Assembly: GCF_009455685.1 (NCBI RefSeq)
Contig: NZ_QPES01000001.1
Coordinates: forward strand, 1,054,001-1,118,000
Direction: 5' to 3'
Length of the DNA: 64,000 nucleotides
From: Paraburkholderia hayleyella
Lineage (GTDB): Bacteria > Pseudomonadota > Gammaproteobacteria > Burkholderiales > Burkholderiaceae
A program made the position numbers and the translations under genes. Under the pieces are notes generated by a model. It saw only the letters and a list, made by a program, of their open reading frames with translations, was not told the origin of the DNA and did not search any database. Below, piece by piece: positions 35,355-45,016 of the stretch. The stretch's first letter is position 1. Every line of letters begins with the position of its first letter.

Positions 35355-36530
35355 ATGGATCTAGATTTCTGGTGGCTGCTTGTTATTCCAGTTGCGTTCG
35401 CGCTTGGCTGGATGGCCGCACGTTATGACCTCAAGACGCTGTTGTCCGAAGGCGCTAATTTGCCGCGCTCGTATTTCCGGGGCCTGAATTTTCTGTTGAA
35501 CGAGCAGCCCGATCAGGCAATCGACGCGTTTATCGAAGTCGTCAAACTCGATCCTGAAACCGTTGAACTCCACTTTGCATTAGGCAACCTGTTTCGCCGT
35601 CGTGGTGAAACAGACCGTGCGATCCGGGTGCATCAAAATCTCCTGAGCCGGACGAGCTTGTCGGCGGCTGAGCGGGATCATGCATTGTTCGAGCTGGGTC
35701 AGGATTTTCTTAAGGCTGGTTTGCTCGACCGGGCGGAAGAGACCTTTCGCTCGCTCGAGTCAGGTACCCATGCCCTGGATGCGCAGCGTGCGTTGCTGAC
35801 GATCTACGAAATCGAGAAGGACTGGAACAAATCCATTGATACCGCCCGAAAACTTGAAACGATGGGCGCCGCTTCGTTAAGCCGGGAGATCGCGCAGTTT
35901 CATTGCGAGCTGGCTCAGGAAGCGTTGCAACAAAAGCAGCCGGATGAAGCACAGCGGCAACTCGATCTGGCGCTTAAGGCCAACCCGCAGAATGTGCGGG
36001 CGACGATCCTCTTCGGCGATGTCGATGAGATGAGCGGCAAGCATGAGGCGGCGATCACGCACTGGCGCCAGGTCGAAGCGCAAAACTCCGCGTATTTGCC
36101 GCTGGTCGCGGTCAAGTTGATGAAGGCTTATGAAGCCTTGGGTCATCAGGCTGAAGGCGCGGATCTGCTGACCGCCTGGGTTGACCGCTATCCCTCCGCT
36201 GATTTGCTCGATGTGGCTTATCAGTATGTTTCAGCGCTGCGTGGGCCGGAGACGGCTCATGCGCTAGCGCGTACCCAGATGGAGAAATCGCCTAGCCTCG
36301 CGGGCATGACGCGTCTGCTGGAAGCGCAGCAGGCGCTGGCTGAAGAACCCCGGCGCAGCGAGTTGGCGGCGATGTACTCGCTGCTGCGGCAGCGCACTAA
36401 AAATCTGCCGCGCTATACCTGCCAGAACTGTGGCTTTCGCGCCCGTCTGTTTTATTGGCAGTGTCCGGGTTGCAGCGGCTGGGAGACCTATGCGCCGCGC
36501 CGGGTCGAACCCATGGCGGCGCCCAACTGA
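35355..36530 (+). CDS. lapB: Lipopolysaccharide assembly protein B (TPR protein, YciM)
   Basis: 391 residues: one N-terminal membrane helix (about 3-20), a tandem TPR region (about 40-330; for example NEQPDQAIDAFIEVVKLDP) and a C-terminal rubredoxin-like zinc ribbon with two CxxC pairs (CQNC and CPGC). LapB recruits LpxC for FtsH degradation and so limits LPS synthesis. Adjacent to lapA and upstream of sugar-nucleotide and heptose genes. Confidence 0.94.
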   Translation: MDLDFWWLLVIPVAFALGWMAARYDLKTLLSEGANLPRSYFRGLNFLLNEQPDQAIDAFIEVVKLDPETVELHFALGNLFRRRGETDRAIRVHQNLLSRTSLSAAERDHALFELGQDFLKAGLLDRAEETFRSLESGTHALDAQRALLTIYEIEKDWNKSIDTARKLETMGAASLSREIAQFHCELAQEALQQKQPDEAQRQLDLALKANPQNVRATILFGDVDEMSGKHEAAITHWRQVEAQNSAYLPLVAVKLMKAYEALGHQAEGADLLTAWVDRYPSADLLDVAYQYVSALRGPETAHALARTQMEKSPSLAGMTRLLEAQQALAEEPRRSELAAMYSLLRQRTKNLPRYTCQNCGFRARLFYWQCPGCSGWETYAPRRVEPMAAPN

Positions 36531-36629
36531 AGGCCACGCCAGGCGTGATGAAGCCGGGTGCGCATGGCATGCACCGTTCGCGCTTTATTCTCCCTGGCTT
36601 TACTACCGGAACTTGACACCGGAACGTGT

Positions 36630-38030
36630 ATGAAAATCTCCATTATTGGTACGGGCTATGTCGGCTTGGTGACAGGCGCATGCCTGGCTGAAATCGGCAA
36701 CGATGTTTTTTGCGTCGATGTCGATTCACGCAAAATCGATATTCTGAATAACGGTGGCGTGCCGATTCACGAGCCGGGTTTGCAGGAAATCATCGCGCGT
36801 ACGCGCGCCGCTGGCCGCATTACGTTCTCGACAGATATCAAGGCGAGCGTTGCGCATGGTGACGTGCAGTTTATTGCGGTCGGCACGCCTCCTGATGAAG
36901 ATGGCTCGGCTGATTTGCAATACGTTCTCGAAGCGGCGCGCAACATTGGCCGCTATATGGACAGCTTCAAGGTGATTGTCGATAAATCGACGGTGCCGGT
37001 TGGCACCGCGCAGCGTGTGCGCGCCGTAGTGGAAGAGGAACTGGCGCGGCGAGGGCTGGCCAATAGCCCGCAGCACCGCTTTTCGGTTGTCTCCAATCCT
37101 GAGTTTCTGAAAGAAGGCGCGGCGGTCGAGGATTTCATGCGTCCGGACCGGATCGTGCTGGGCAGCGATAACGATGAAACGGGCATGCGTGCCCGCGAGC
37201 GGATGAAACGCCTGTACGCACCCTTCAATCGCAACCACGAACGCATGCTGTATATGGATGTGCGCTCCGCCGAGTTCACCAAATATGCCGCCAACGCGAT
37301 GCTGGCCACCCGCATCTCGTTTATGAATGAAATGGCGAATCTCGCGGACCGGGTGGGGGCGGATATCGAGGCGGTACGACGTGGCATCGGCTCCGATCCC
37401 CGGATCGGCTATCACTTTTTGTATGCTGGGTGCGGTTATGGCGGATCGTGTTTTCCGAAGGATGTCGAGGCGCTGATTCGCACCGCGGGCGAGATGGGCC
37501 AGAACCTGCGCATTCTGGAAGCGGTCGAAGCGGTCAATCACGAACAGAAAGAAACGCTCGTGAACAAGATCGTAGCCAGGCTGGGCGATGATTTGACGGG
37601 GCGCACGTTCGCTGTGTGGGGGCTCGCCTTCAAGCCCAATACCGACGATATGCGCGAAGCGCCCAGCCGTCGCGTGATTACGCAACTGCTCGAGCGCGGC
37701 GCGAGTGTGCGCGCCTATGATCCGGTTGCGCTTGATGAGGCGCGTCGTGTGCTGGCGCTGGATCTGGCCGATGAGCCACAGCAACTGGCCCGCCTGCATT
37801 TCGCCGGCACGCAGGATGAAACACTGACGGGCTCGGATGCGCTAGTCATTGTCACCGAGTGGACAGAGTTCAAGAGCCCGGATTTTGCCCATATGAAATC
37901 GGTGCTTAAATCACCGCTGATTTTCGATGGACGTAACCTCTACGAACCAGATGCGATGGCCGAACTCGGCATCGACTATCACTCGATCGGACGCCCCTAT
38001 GCTCAACTCACCGACGCCTGGCCCCGCTAA
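36630..38030 (+). CDS. ugd: UDP-glucose 6-dehydrogenase
   Basis: 466 residues from ATG 36630. NAD-binding MKISIIGTGYVGLVTGACLAE; central dimerisation domain; catalytic cysteine in the segment GYGGSCFPKDVEAL; C-terminal UDP-binding domain with WGLAFKPNTDDMREAPS. It makes UDP-glucuronate for envelope polysaccharides or for 4-amino-arabinose. GDP-mannose dehydrogenases are related, but the motif set fits UDP-glucose better. It overlaps the next gene. Confidence 0.93.
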   Translation: MKISIIGTGYVGLVTGACLAEIGNDVFCVDVDSRKIDILNNGGVPIHEPGLQEIIARTRAAGRITFSTDIKASVAHGDVQFIAVGTPPDEDGSADLQYVLEAARNIGRYMDSFKVIVDKSTVPVGTAQRVRAVVEEELARRGLANSPQHRFSVVSNPEFLKEGAAVEDFMRPDRIVLGSDNDETGMRARERMKRLYAPFNRNHERMLYMDVRSAEFTKYAANAMLATRISFMNEMANLADRVGADIEAVRRGIGSDPRIGYHFLYAGCGYGGSCFPKDVEALIRTAGEMGQNLRILEAVEAVNHEQKETLVNKIVARLGDDLTGRTFAVWGLAFKPNTDDMREAPSRRVITQLLERGASVRAYDPVALDEARRVLALDLADEPQQLARLHFAGTQDETLTGSDALVIVTEWTEFKSPDFAHMKSVLKSPLIFDGRNLYEPDAMAELGIDYHSIGRPYAQLTDAWPR

Positions 38031-38994
38031 TCATCCAGGCAGCGCTGATGAGGCTCTGCCCATGCCGTCTGTACCCCGTGCCCAGGTAGCGGCTGCGCGC
38101 GTTCTGGTCATTGGCGATGTGATGCTCGACCGTTACTGGTTTGGCGACGTCAACCGCATTTCGCCTGAAGCGCCGGTGCCCGTGGTGCATGTCCAGCGTC
38201 AGGAAGACCGTCTCGGCGGCGCGGCGAACGTCGCGCGCAACGCGGCGGCGCTGGGCGCCTCCGCGGGGCTGTTGTGCGTGGTGGGGCATGACGAGCCGGG
38301 CGAGCGCATCGTGCATCTGCTCAAGGACAGCGGGGTGACCGAGCATCTTGAGCGTGACCCGGATTTGCTGACAACGATCAAGTTGCGCGTGTTGTCGCGC
38401 CAGCAGCAACTGTTGCGTGTCGACTTCGAAAACACGCCCGCGCACGAGGTGCTGCTGGCGGGCCTGGCCCGCTTCGACGCGCTGTTGCCCGCGTATGACG
38501 TGATCCTGATGTCGGATTACGCCAAAGGCGGCCTGACGCATGTCACGCAGATGATCGCTCGTGCACGCGCGGCACAAAAGCCGGTTCTGGTCGATCCGAA
38601 GGGGGATGACTGGGAGCGTTATCGCGGCGCGACGCTGATCACACCGAATCGCGCCGAGCTGCGGGAAGTCGTCGGTCAATGGAAATCCGAAGCCGATTTA
38701 CTCGCGCGCGTCACCCGCTTGCGTGAAGCGCTGGCGTTCGATGCGCTGCTGCTGACACGTTCGGAAGAAGGCATGACGCTGTTTTCCGATGACGGGGTGC
38801 TGACAGTGTCGGCGCTGGCGCGCGAAGTCTTCGACGTTTCGGGGGCCGGTGACACCGTGATCGCTACGCTGGCGGTGATGCTGGGCGCGGGGCTCTCGCT
38901 GGTCGATGCCGTGTCGCTAGCCAACCGGGCGGCGGGCGTGGTGGTGGGCAAGCTGGGCACCGCAACGGTTGAATACAGCGAACTCTTTGATTGA
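37999..38994 (+). CDS. hldE1 (rfaE1): D-glycero-beta-D-manno-heptose-7-phosphate kinase
   Basis: About 331 residues of the PfkB/ribokinase fold, with RVLVIGDVMLDRYWFGDV at the start and the catalytic FDVSGAGDTVIATLA near the end. Only the kinase half of E. coli HldE is present; the nucleotidyltransferase half (HldC/RfaE2) is encoded elsewhere, as usual in Burkholderia. Start ATG 37999 overlaps ugd by 32 bases; ATG 38062 is an alternative. It feeds the LPS inner-core heptose pathway with hldD. Confidence 0.9.
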   Translation: MLNSPTPGPANHPGSADEALPMPSVPRAQVAAARVLVIGDVMLDRYWFGDVNRISPEAPVPVVHVQRQEDRLGGAANVARNAAALGASAGLLCVVGHDEPGERIVHLLKDSGVTEHLERDPDLLTTIKLRVLSRQQQLLRVDFENTPAHEVLLAGLARFDALLPAYDVILMSDYAKGGLTHVTQMIARARAAQKPVLVDPKGDDWERYRGATLITPNRAELREVVGQWKSEADLLARVTRLREALAFDALLLTRSEEGMTLFSDDGVLTVSALAREVFDVSGAGDTVIATLAVMLGAGLSLVDAVSLANRAAGVVVGKLGTATVEYSELFD

Positions 38995-39066
38995 TCGCGC
39001 CTGCGCGCCACGCCGCGGCGGGCGGCATCGGGGCGCTGCAACGCATTTCATGAAGGCAAAACGACC

Positions 39067-40059
39067 ATGACTATTATCGTGACGGGCGCCGCCGGGTTTA
39101 TCGGCAGCAATCTCGTCAAGGCGCTCAACGAGCGCGGCCATACAGACATCATCGCGGTCGATAACCTGACGCGTGCCGACAAGTTTCGCAATCTGGTGGA
39201 CTGCGAGATTGACGACTATCTGGATAAAACCGAATTCATCGAACGCTTTGCCCGGGGCGATTTCGGTTCGGTACGCGCGGTATTTCATGAAGGCGCCTGT
39301 TCGGACACGATGGAAACCGATGGCCGCTACATGATGGAAAACAACTTCCGTTATAGCCGGGCGGTACTGGAGCTCTGCCTCGCGCAACGCACGCAGTTTT
39401 TATATGCGTCGTCGGCTGCGATTTACGGTGGCTCGGAGCGCTTTGTCGAGACGCGTGAAGTGGAGCGGCCGTTGAATGTCTATGGCTATTCGAAGTTTCT
39501 GTTTGATCAGGTGGTGCGCCGGCTGATGCCTCATGCCGCCAGCCAGATTGTGGGTTTTCGCTATTTCAATGTGTATGGCCCGCGCGAAACCCATAAGGCG
39601 CGCATGGCTTCGGTGGCGTTTCATAACTTCAACCAGTTTCGCGCCGAAGGCCGGGTCAAGCTGTTCGGCGAGTACAACGGTTATGCGGCCGGCCAGCAGA
39701 CACGCGATTTTGTCTCGGTCGAAGACGTCACGAAGGTGAACCTGTTCTTTTTCGATCATCCTGAGCGCTCGGGCATTTTCAACCTGGGAAGCGGCCGGGC
39801 ACAACCGTTCAACGATATTGCGACGAGCGTTGTCAACACGCTGCGTGCGCTCAACAACCAGCCTGCGCTGTCGCTCGAACAGCAGGTACAGCAAGGGCTG
39901 ATCGAATACGTGCCGTTTCCCGATGCATTGCGCGGCAAGTACCAGTGCTTTACTCAGGCCGATTTGACCCGGTTACGTGCAGCCGGTTACGACGCCCCGT
40001 TTTTGAGTGTGCAAGAAGGGGTGGGCCAGTACGTGCGCTGGCTATCTGGCCAGCTATAA
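39067..40059 (+). CDS. hldD (rfaD): ADP-L-glycero-D-manno-heptose-6-epimerase
   Basis: 330 residues, extended SDR. NADP motif IIVTGAAGFIGSNLVKAL; HEGACSDTMETDG; catalytic YGYSKFLFDQ (Tyr/Lys); RYFNVYGPRE. It makes the L,D-heptose donor of the LPS core. Directly after the heptose kinase gene. Confidence 0.96.
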   Translation: MTIIVTGAAGFIGSNLVKALNERGHTDIIAVDNLTRADKFRNLVDCEIDDYLDKTEFIERFARGDFGSVRAVFHEGACSDTMETDGRYMMENNFRYSRAVLELCLAQRTQFLYASSAAIYGGSERFVETREVERPLNVYGYSKFLFDQVVRRLMPHAASQIVGFRYFNVYGPRETHKARMASVAFHNFNQFRAEGRVKLFGEYNGYAAGQQTRDFVSVEDVTKVNLFFFDHPERSGIFNLGSGRAQPFNDIATSVVNTLRALNNQPALSLEQQVQQGLIEYVPFPDALRGKYQCFTQADLTRLRAAGYDAPFLSVQEGVGQYVRWLSGQL

Positions 40060-40136
40060 AACACCTTGGCGTTTGCCTAAACTGGGGTCTCCCGGTCGAC
40101 GATGGTCGTTGACCGGTAGCACGAGGGAGATTCCAC

Positions 40137-40496
40137 ATGATGCGAAAAATCATGGTGACGGCCGCCATGCTGGCGGCCTTCGGTCAGGCCTACGCGGCAG
40201 TCAACGTCAACACGGCCGATGACGCCGCGCTACGCGGCATCCGCGGTATCGGGCCGGCCAAAGCCAAGGCGATTCTCGATGAACGGCAGGCACATGGCCC
40301 GTTCAAGGATGCCGCCGATCTCGGCAAACGGGTCAAGGGGCTGGGCGGCCATACCATCGAGCGGCTTGAGGCAGAGGGCTTGGCTATTGGGCCTGGTTCA
40401 GCGAGCCCGACGAATGCCGCAGCAGGCTCGCAGGCGGCTGTCGCGCAAAAAAACGCCGCCGCCAGAAATAGTCCGGCTGTGACGGTCAAAAAATAA
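40137..40496 (+). CDS. ComEA-like helix-hairpin-helix secreted protein
   Basis: 119 residues beginning at ATG ATG after a GAGGGAGA ribosome site. Signal peptide (MMRKIMVTAAMLAAFGQAYA), then one helix-hairpin-helix domain: VNVNTADDAALRGIRGIGP and AKAILDERQAHGPF. The Ala-rich tail is low complexity. Periplasmic ComEA-type proteins bind incoming double-stranded DNA during transformation; this short single-domain form lacks a membrane anchor other than the signal peptide. Conserved after hldD in Burkholderia. Confidence 0.88.
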   Translation: MMRKIMVTAAMLAAFGQAYAAVNVNTADDAALRGIRGIGPAKAKAILDERQAHGPFKDAADLGKRVKGLGGHTIERLEAEGLAIGPGSASPTNAAAGSQAAVAQKNAAARNSPAVTVKK

Positions 40497-40634
40497 CTCG
40501 CGGTGGGCGGCGGACGGCGGACGGTGGGCAAGGCCTGAGCCGCCTACTGTGTTTCATCCGGCTTTTCCATCGGCATCCGGCCGGTGTTAGCCAGAGCCTG
40601 GATGCTCCTTCAGCCGTCACTCAGATGACTGGCT

Positions 40635-40660
40635 CCCGCGGTACTCGCCGCGGGTTTTTT
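40635..40660 (+). terminator. Rho-independent terminator after the comEA-like gene
   Basis: CCCGCGG / CCGCGGG 7-bp stem with a 6-base loop followed by six T. The rest of the 297-bp gap to 40793 shows only short GATGGGCTGTG-like direct repeats near 40690-40722. Confidence 0.85.
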
Positions 40661-40793
40661 ATTTCACGCTGACTCCAGCCGCGCACTGCGATGGGCTGTG
40701 ATGGACTGCAATGGGCTGTGTTAGGCCCGGGCCCGATACGCAGTTTGAGCAAAGCATTGCGGATTGCGGCAAAGCCATCCGTAGATCCACGTC

Positions 40794-41225
40794 TTACTGA
40801 CGCATGCCAATCGCCAAACGATTGAAGGCACTCATCAGTGCGATGGCGAAGCTTAGGTCGGAGATTTCGGCATCACTGAAATGCGCCTTGAGCGGTTCGA
40901 AGTCTTCATCAGGTGCGTGGCGGCCGGCCACGTCCACCAGCGATTCCGTCCAGGCCAGCGCCACACGTTCGCGGTCGCTGAAATGTGCGCTCACACGCCA
41001 GCCCGCCAGGCTGTCCAGCTTCGCATCCGGCACACCGTTGGCGCGCAGAGCCGCTGCGTGCATCTCCAGGCAGAAGGCGCAGCCATTGATCTGCGAAACC
41101 CGCAGATAGACCAGTTCGATCAACTGTTGTCCGAGACGGCTCTTGTCCAGGGCTTTTTTGGTCAGGATGAGGCCTTGATAGGCTTCGGGCGAGAGAGTCT
41201 GGTAGGGCAAGCGAAGTGTGTTCAA
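40794..41225 (-). CDS. AhpD-like carboxymuconolactone decarboxylase family protein
   Basis: 143 residues from a TTG start at 41225, supported by GGAG 7 bases upstream and by overlap with the preceding stop (TTGA). The CMD core contains the redox pair C49 and C52 with H56 in SQINGCAFCLEMHAAALR, the AhpD peroxidase signature, so an alkylhydroperoxidase role is likely. Last gene of a GNAT-azoreductase-AhpD operon. Confidence 0.85.
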   Translation of the reverse strand: MNTLRLPYQTLSPEAYQGLILTKKALDKSRLGQQLIELVYLRVSQINGCAFCLEMHAAALRANGVPDAKLDSLAGWRVSAHFSDRERVALAWTESLVDVAGRHAPDEDFEPLKAHFSDAEISDLSFAIALMSAFNRLAIGMRQ

Positions 41226-41836
41226 GGAAGATCTCCGGTGGGACGTGAAGGAACGAGAAACGCAGTCAGTGCATGGCGTGTTTGAGCCAGTATCTCGGCG
41301 CTTAAGGGGAACCCCGGCAAGTATACGAATTGCACGTTGTGGATACCCATGACGGACAGCGCATGGCGCAAGTAGGGCGTCAGGAAGTCGGGTTGCCTGG
41401 CCGTCTCTCCGACGCACGGGTTGCCCGAGCGCACAAGCACCAGTGCCGGGCGATCCCGCAGCAGTCCGGCCTTGCCCTCTGGCGTGATGGTGAAACTGCG
41501 CTCTTTGCGCAGTACATGGTCGATCCACAATTTCAGCGTGGCAGGCACCGCGAAGTTGTGCATGGGTGTGCTGATCAGCAGCCCGTCGCAAGCCTCCAGT
41601 TCGCCAATCAGGCGTTCAGAGCGTGCCAGGACCGGATCATCGGATGGCGCGGACGAAGTGACGGCCTGGGCGTATTGCGCCGACAGCGCCGCAAGCGGTT
41701 CCATGGCCAGGCTGCGCGTGGTCACATGAATGCCGTGGCTGAAGGATTCACAATCGGCCAAAGCCGCCAGCACCTGCTGCGCGCCTAGTGATTCGCTGCC
41801 GACAGGACTGCACTCCAGAAAAAGAAGGTGGTTCAT
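41222..41836 (-). CDS. FMN-dependent NADH:quinone oxidoreductase / azoreductase
   Basis: 204 residues from ATG 41836, flavodoxin-like AzoR family. N-terminal phosphate loop LLFLECSPVGSESLGAQQV, the flavin-contacting STPMHNFAVPATLKLWIDH segment and a GLLRDRPALVLVRSG strand. It reduces quinones and azo dyes with NADH via FMN, protecting against electrophiles. Its stop overlaps the start of the AhpD-like gene. Confidence 0.85.
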   Translation of the reverse strand: MNHLLFLECSPVGSESLGAQQVLAALADCESFSHGIHVTTRSLAMEPLAALSAQYAQAVTSSAPSDDPVLARSERLIGELEACDGLLISTPMHNFAVPATLKLWIDHVLRKERSFTITPEGKAGLLRDRPALVLVRSGNPCVGETARQPDFLTPYLRHALSVMGIHNVQFVYLPGFPLSAEILAQTRHALTAFLVPSRPTGDLP

Positions 41837-41867
41837 GGTTTCTTGTGCCTTTTTTGCCTTTTCATTC

Positions 41868-42305
41868 CTATTCCTGTAACGCCTGGCTGAAATGCAGCCC
41901 TTTGGACAGCAAGCCATGACGGAAATAGAAGCGTTGTGCCAGGTCATTACCCAAGGCGGTATCGAGCACCAGATGGGCACAGCCTTGCCGCTGCGCTTCC
42001 TCGCGCAGCGCCGCGATCAGCATGCCGCCCAAACCCTGGCGGCGGGTACCCGGGATGCTCACCAGATCATCGACGTAGAGGAAGCGTCCATACAACAGGT
42101 TTTCCTGAATGCGATAGCCTGCCAGCCCCATGACCTGATGGCCCTGCCATGCGGCCAGCAGACGATAGCCTTGTTCAGCCTGGCGACGGACCTGCGCAGC
42201 GAATGCCGCAGCATGAGGGAGATGAGGCCGCAATGCGCGCATGACGTCGAAACAGGCCAGGTAATCCTGATCGTTATCGATGAGGCTCAAGCGAAAGGTG
42301 TTCAT
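41868..42305 (-). CDS. GNAT family N-acetyltransferase
   Basis: 145 residues from ATG 42305. The acetyl-CoA site is in the segment VSIPGTRRQGLGGMLIAAL (R-x-x-G-x-G), followed by LDTALGNDLAQRFYFRHGL. Substrate unknown. First gene of the three-gene operon, divergent from the MocR regulator. Confidence 0.85.
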   Translation of the reverse strand: MNTFRLSLIDNDQDYLACFDVMRALRPHLPHAAAFAAQVRRQAEQGYRLLAAWQGHQVMGLAGYRIQENLLYGRFLYVDDLVSIPGTRRQGLGGMLIAALREEAQRQGCAHLVLDTALGNDLAQRFYFRHGLLSKGLHFSQALQE

Positions 42306-42396
42306 GTTGTTTTCCTTGTCATGGAGCCTGTACTTTAGGAAACTCATGTCCTGGTAGAAAGGTGCAAAAACTAAATAAATGAATAGGACATGGGGC

Positions 42397-43821
42397 ATGG
42401 ATATACAACGCCTGAAACCCAGCCGGGAGCACGATGCGCCGCTTTATTTGCAGCTGTATCGACGCTACCGGGATGCGATTGCCACCGGAAAACTCCATCC
42501 CGGCGATCGAGTGTCGTCCGTGCGTAGCCTTGCTAGTGCACTGAACCTGGCACGAGGCACAGTCGAAATGGCCTACCAGATGCTGACCAGTGAGGGCTAT
42601 TTCCTGGCACGCGGCCCGGCGGGCACTATCGTCTCGCCCCGGCTGGGAAATCTGGGCGAGCCGGGGCATGCCACTGTGTCCAGGCTTCTTTCCCCAGCGC
42701 CCTCGCGCTTGCAGGCTGAGGCGGGCCAAGTCCGGCCTTTCCAGCTCGGCTTGCCGGCGCTGGATGCGTTTCCGCGCAAGACTTGGGCGCGCCTCGCCGG
42801 ACACAATTTGCGCGTTCTGGACGCGGCCGCGATGAGCTATCCCGATCCGGTGGGCTATGAACCGCTGCGTCGAGCCATCGCCGCCTATCTGGGCATCTCG
42901 CGCGGTATCGCTTGCACGCACGAGCAGGTGTTCGTCACGGCGGGCTACCGGGGCGCGCTGGAACTGGTGTGCCGCACGCTGCTGCGAGCCGGCGATGCCG
43001 GATGGTACGAAGACCCCGGCTATATCTTCGCCCGCCAGTTCCTGACGCGCGCAGGCATGCGGCTGGAGCCGGTGCCCGTGGATGAGGAGGGTCTGAACGT
43101 GGACATCGGCCAACAGCGGGCCGCCGAGGCGCGTTTTGCCGTGGTGACACCCACGCACCAGAGCCCGATGGGGGTGGCGCTGTCCTTGCCCCGGCGGCTA
43201 CAACTGCTGGAATGGGCCAGCCACCGCCAGGCGTGGATCATTGAGGATGACTACGACAGTGAGTTTCGTTACCACGGCCGGCCATTGCCTGCACTGAAAA
43301 GCCTGGATCGTGATGAACGCGTGCTCTACACCGGCACCTTCAGCAAAGTGCTGTTCCCCGGCCTGCGCCTGGCCTATCTGGTTGTGCCTGAACCGCAGAT
43401 CGAACGATTCACGGATTCAGCGAATTACCTGTGCGGCCCTGGCTCAATCCTGCCTCAGGCCACGGTGGCGGATTTCATGGAACAAGGCCACTTTGCCCGG
43501 CACGTGCGCAGGATGCGTTCACTGTACGCGGCCCGGCGCGGCTATCTGGTCGATGCCCTCGTGCAGGCGTTCGGTTCATGCCTGCACGTCCAGCCCCAGG
43601 CGGGTGGTATCCATGTGCTGGCGCACCTGAATACGCGATGCAAGGACAAGGTTCTAGCCGAAGCGGCCCAGTCCCATGGTCTGGCCGTCGAGGCCCTGAG
43701 CCAATGGCGGATGCGCAGGTCGCCGCAGGGCGGTTTGCTGATGGGATTTGCCGGCTTCATCACGAACGAACAGGCGGTGGAATCGGTTCAGTCCCTAAGC
43801 GCCGTACTGACAGAATGCTAG
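42397..43821 (+). CDS. MocR/PdxR-type regulator (GntR HTH fused to aminotransferase domain)
   Basis: 474 residues from ATG 42397 (AGGA upstream; an in-frame ATG at 42379 lacks a ribosome site). N-terminal GntR winged helix (about 10-80; PLYLQLYRRYRDAIATGKL) and a C-terminal class I aminotransferase fold (about 110-470) with the PLP lysine in YTGTFSKVLFPGLRLAYL. MocR proteins use PLP as ligand or sense amino-acid-like effectors. It most likely controls the divergent operon. Confidence 0.9.
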   Translation: MDIQRLKPSREHDAPLYLQLYRRYRDAIATGKLHPGDRVSSVRSLASALNLARGTVEMAYQMLTSEGYFLARGPAGTIVSPRLGNLGEPGHATVSRLLSPAPSRLQAEAGQVRPFQLGLPALDAFPRKTWARLAGHNLRVLDAAAMSYPDPVGYEPLRRAIAAYLGISRGIACTHEQVFVTAGYRGALELVCRTLLRAGDAGWYEDPGYIFARQFLTRAGMRLEPVPVDEEGLNVDIGQQRAAEARFAVVTPTHQSPMGVALSLPRRLQLLEWASHRQAWIIEDDYDSEFRYHGRPLPALKSLDRDERVLYTGTFSKVLFPGLRLAYLVVPEPQIERFTDSANYLCGPGSILPQATVADFMEQGHFARHVRRMRSLYAARRGYLVDALVQAFGSCLHVQPQAGGIHVLAHLNTRCKDKVLAEAAQSHGLAVEALSQWRMRRSPQGGLLMGFAGFITNEQAVESVQSLSAVLTEC

Positions 43822-43990
43822 TCGAGCTAATTTGTGAATATCCTCAGTCAGCCCGGTTTCCCATTGTCCCTTGAAGAAAACAGTCTTTTTAGCGTCACTT
43901 TGCCCGGCAGCAGAGTCTTGTCCCGTGGTTTAGAATCGCCCATTGCGCTTTCGCTCACCGCTGACGCCTGATCTGGCGACAAATTCCGCT

Positions 43991-44893
43991 ATGGCCTACA
44001 AAACAATCGAAGACACGATCGGCAATACGCCCCTCGTACAGCTTATGCGCGTACCGGATGATGAGGTGCGCAGTCGCAACAATGTCATTCTTGGCAAACT
44101 CGAAGGCAACAATCCAGCGGGGTCGGTGAAAGACCGCCCGGCGTTATTCATGATCCGCAAAGCGGAAGAGCGTGGCCTCATCAAGCCGGGCGATACCCTG
44201 ATCGAACCTACCAGCGGCAACACCGGCATTGCGCTGGCTATGGCTGCGGCAATTCGAGGCTACAAGATGGTGCTGCTGATGCCCGAGGATTTATCGGTTG
44301 AACGGCGTCAGAGCATGGCCGCCTATGGCGCGCAGATCATCCTGACACCGGTGACGGGCGGCATGGAGTACGCCCGGGATCTCGCGGGGCAAATGCAGCG
44401 CGAAGGCCGGGGCATCATTCTTGACCAGTTTGCGAATCCTGATAATCCGCTGGCGCATTACGAAACGACGGGCCCGGAAATCTGGCAGGAAACGGAAGGG
44501 CGCATCACACATTTCGTTTCGGCAATGGGTACCACCGGAACGATCATGGGTGTTTCGCAATATCTGAAAGAACAAAACCAGGCGGTCGAAATTATCGGCG
44601 CACAGCCGGAAGACGGCTCGCGCATCCCGGGTATCCGTAAATGGCCTGAAGCCTACCTGCCGAAAATCTTTGATCGTAGCCGTGTGGATCGTGTCGAAAA
44701 CGTGAGCCAGGCGGCGTCAGAGGCGATGGCGCGCAGGCTCGCCTCGGCAGAGGGCATTTTTTGCGGCATTTCGGCAGCGGGGGCCTGTGAAGTGGCTTTG
44801 CGGATTGCCCGTCAGGTTGAGAACGCGACAATCGTGTTTGTCGTGTGCGACCGGGGCGACCGGTATTTGTCCACGGGCGTGTTTCCCGCCTGA
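43991..44893 (+). CDS. cysM: Cysteine synthase B
   Basis: 300 residues from ATG 43991. PLP lysine in NNPAGSVKDRPALFM; TSGNTGIALAMAAA; C-terminal CDRGDRYLSTGVF. It makes cysteine from O-acetylserine with sulfide or thiosulfate. The segment KWPEAYLPKIFD is typical of CysM, in contrast to CysK. Own bidirectional terminator follows. Confidence 0.95.
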   Translation: MAYKTIEDTIGNTPLVQLMRVPDDEVRSRNNVILGKLEGNNPAGSVKDRPALFMIRKAEERGLIKPGDTLIEPTSGNTGIALAMAAAIRGYKMVLLMPEDLSVERRQSMAAYGAQIILTPVTGGMEYARDLAGQMQREGRGIILDQFANPDNPLAHYETTGPEIWQETEGRITHFVSAMGTTGTIMGVSQYLKEQNQAVEIIGAQPEDGSRIPGIRKWPEAYLPKIFDRSRVDRVENVSQAASEAMARRLASAEGIFCGISAAGACEVALRIARQVENATIVFVVCDRGDRYLSTGVFPA

Positions 44894-44935
44894 GCCAGGA
44901 ACCCGGAACCCACATCGCGCACGGATCTTCATAAA

Positions 44936-44966
44936 AAAACGCCGGTTTTTACCAAACCGGCGTTTT
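44936..44966. terminator. Bidirectional terminator between cysM and mltB
   Basis: 13-bp stem (44936-44948 with 44954-44966) with A and T runs on both sides, between convergent genes. Confidence 0.88.
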
Positions 44967-45016
44967 CACATCGGATGACAAGGCCCAAGCCTGAGCCGTG
45001 TCGCTGCCAGAGCGTT

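Noticed and set aside
36726..37799. 357-codon minus-strand frame opposite ugd
   Set aside because: Shadow of a gene with clear NAD and UDP motifs; no domain recognised.
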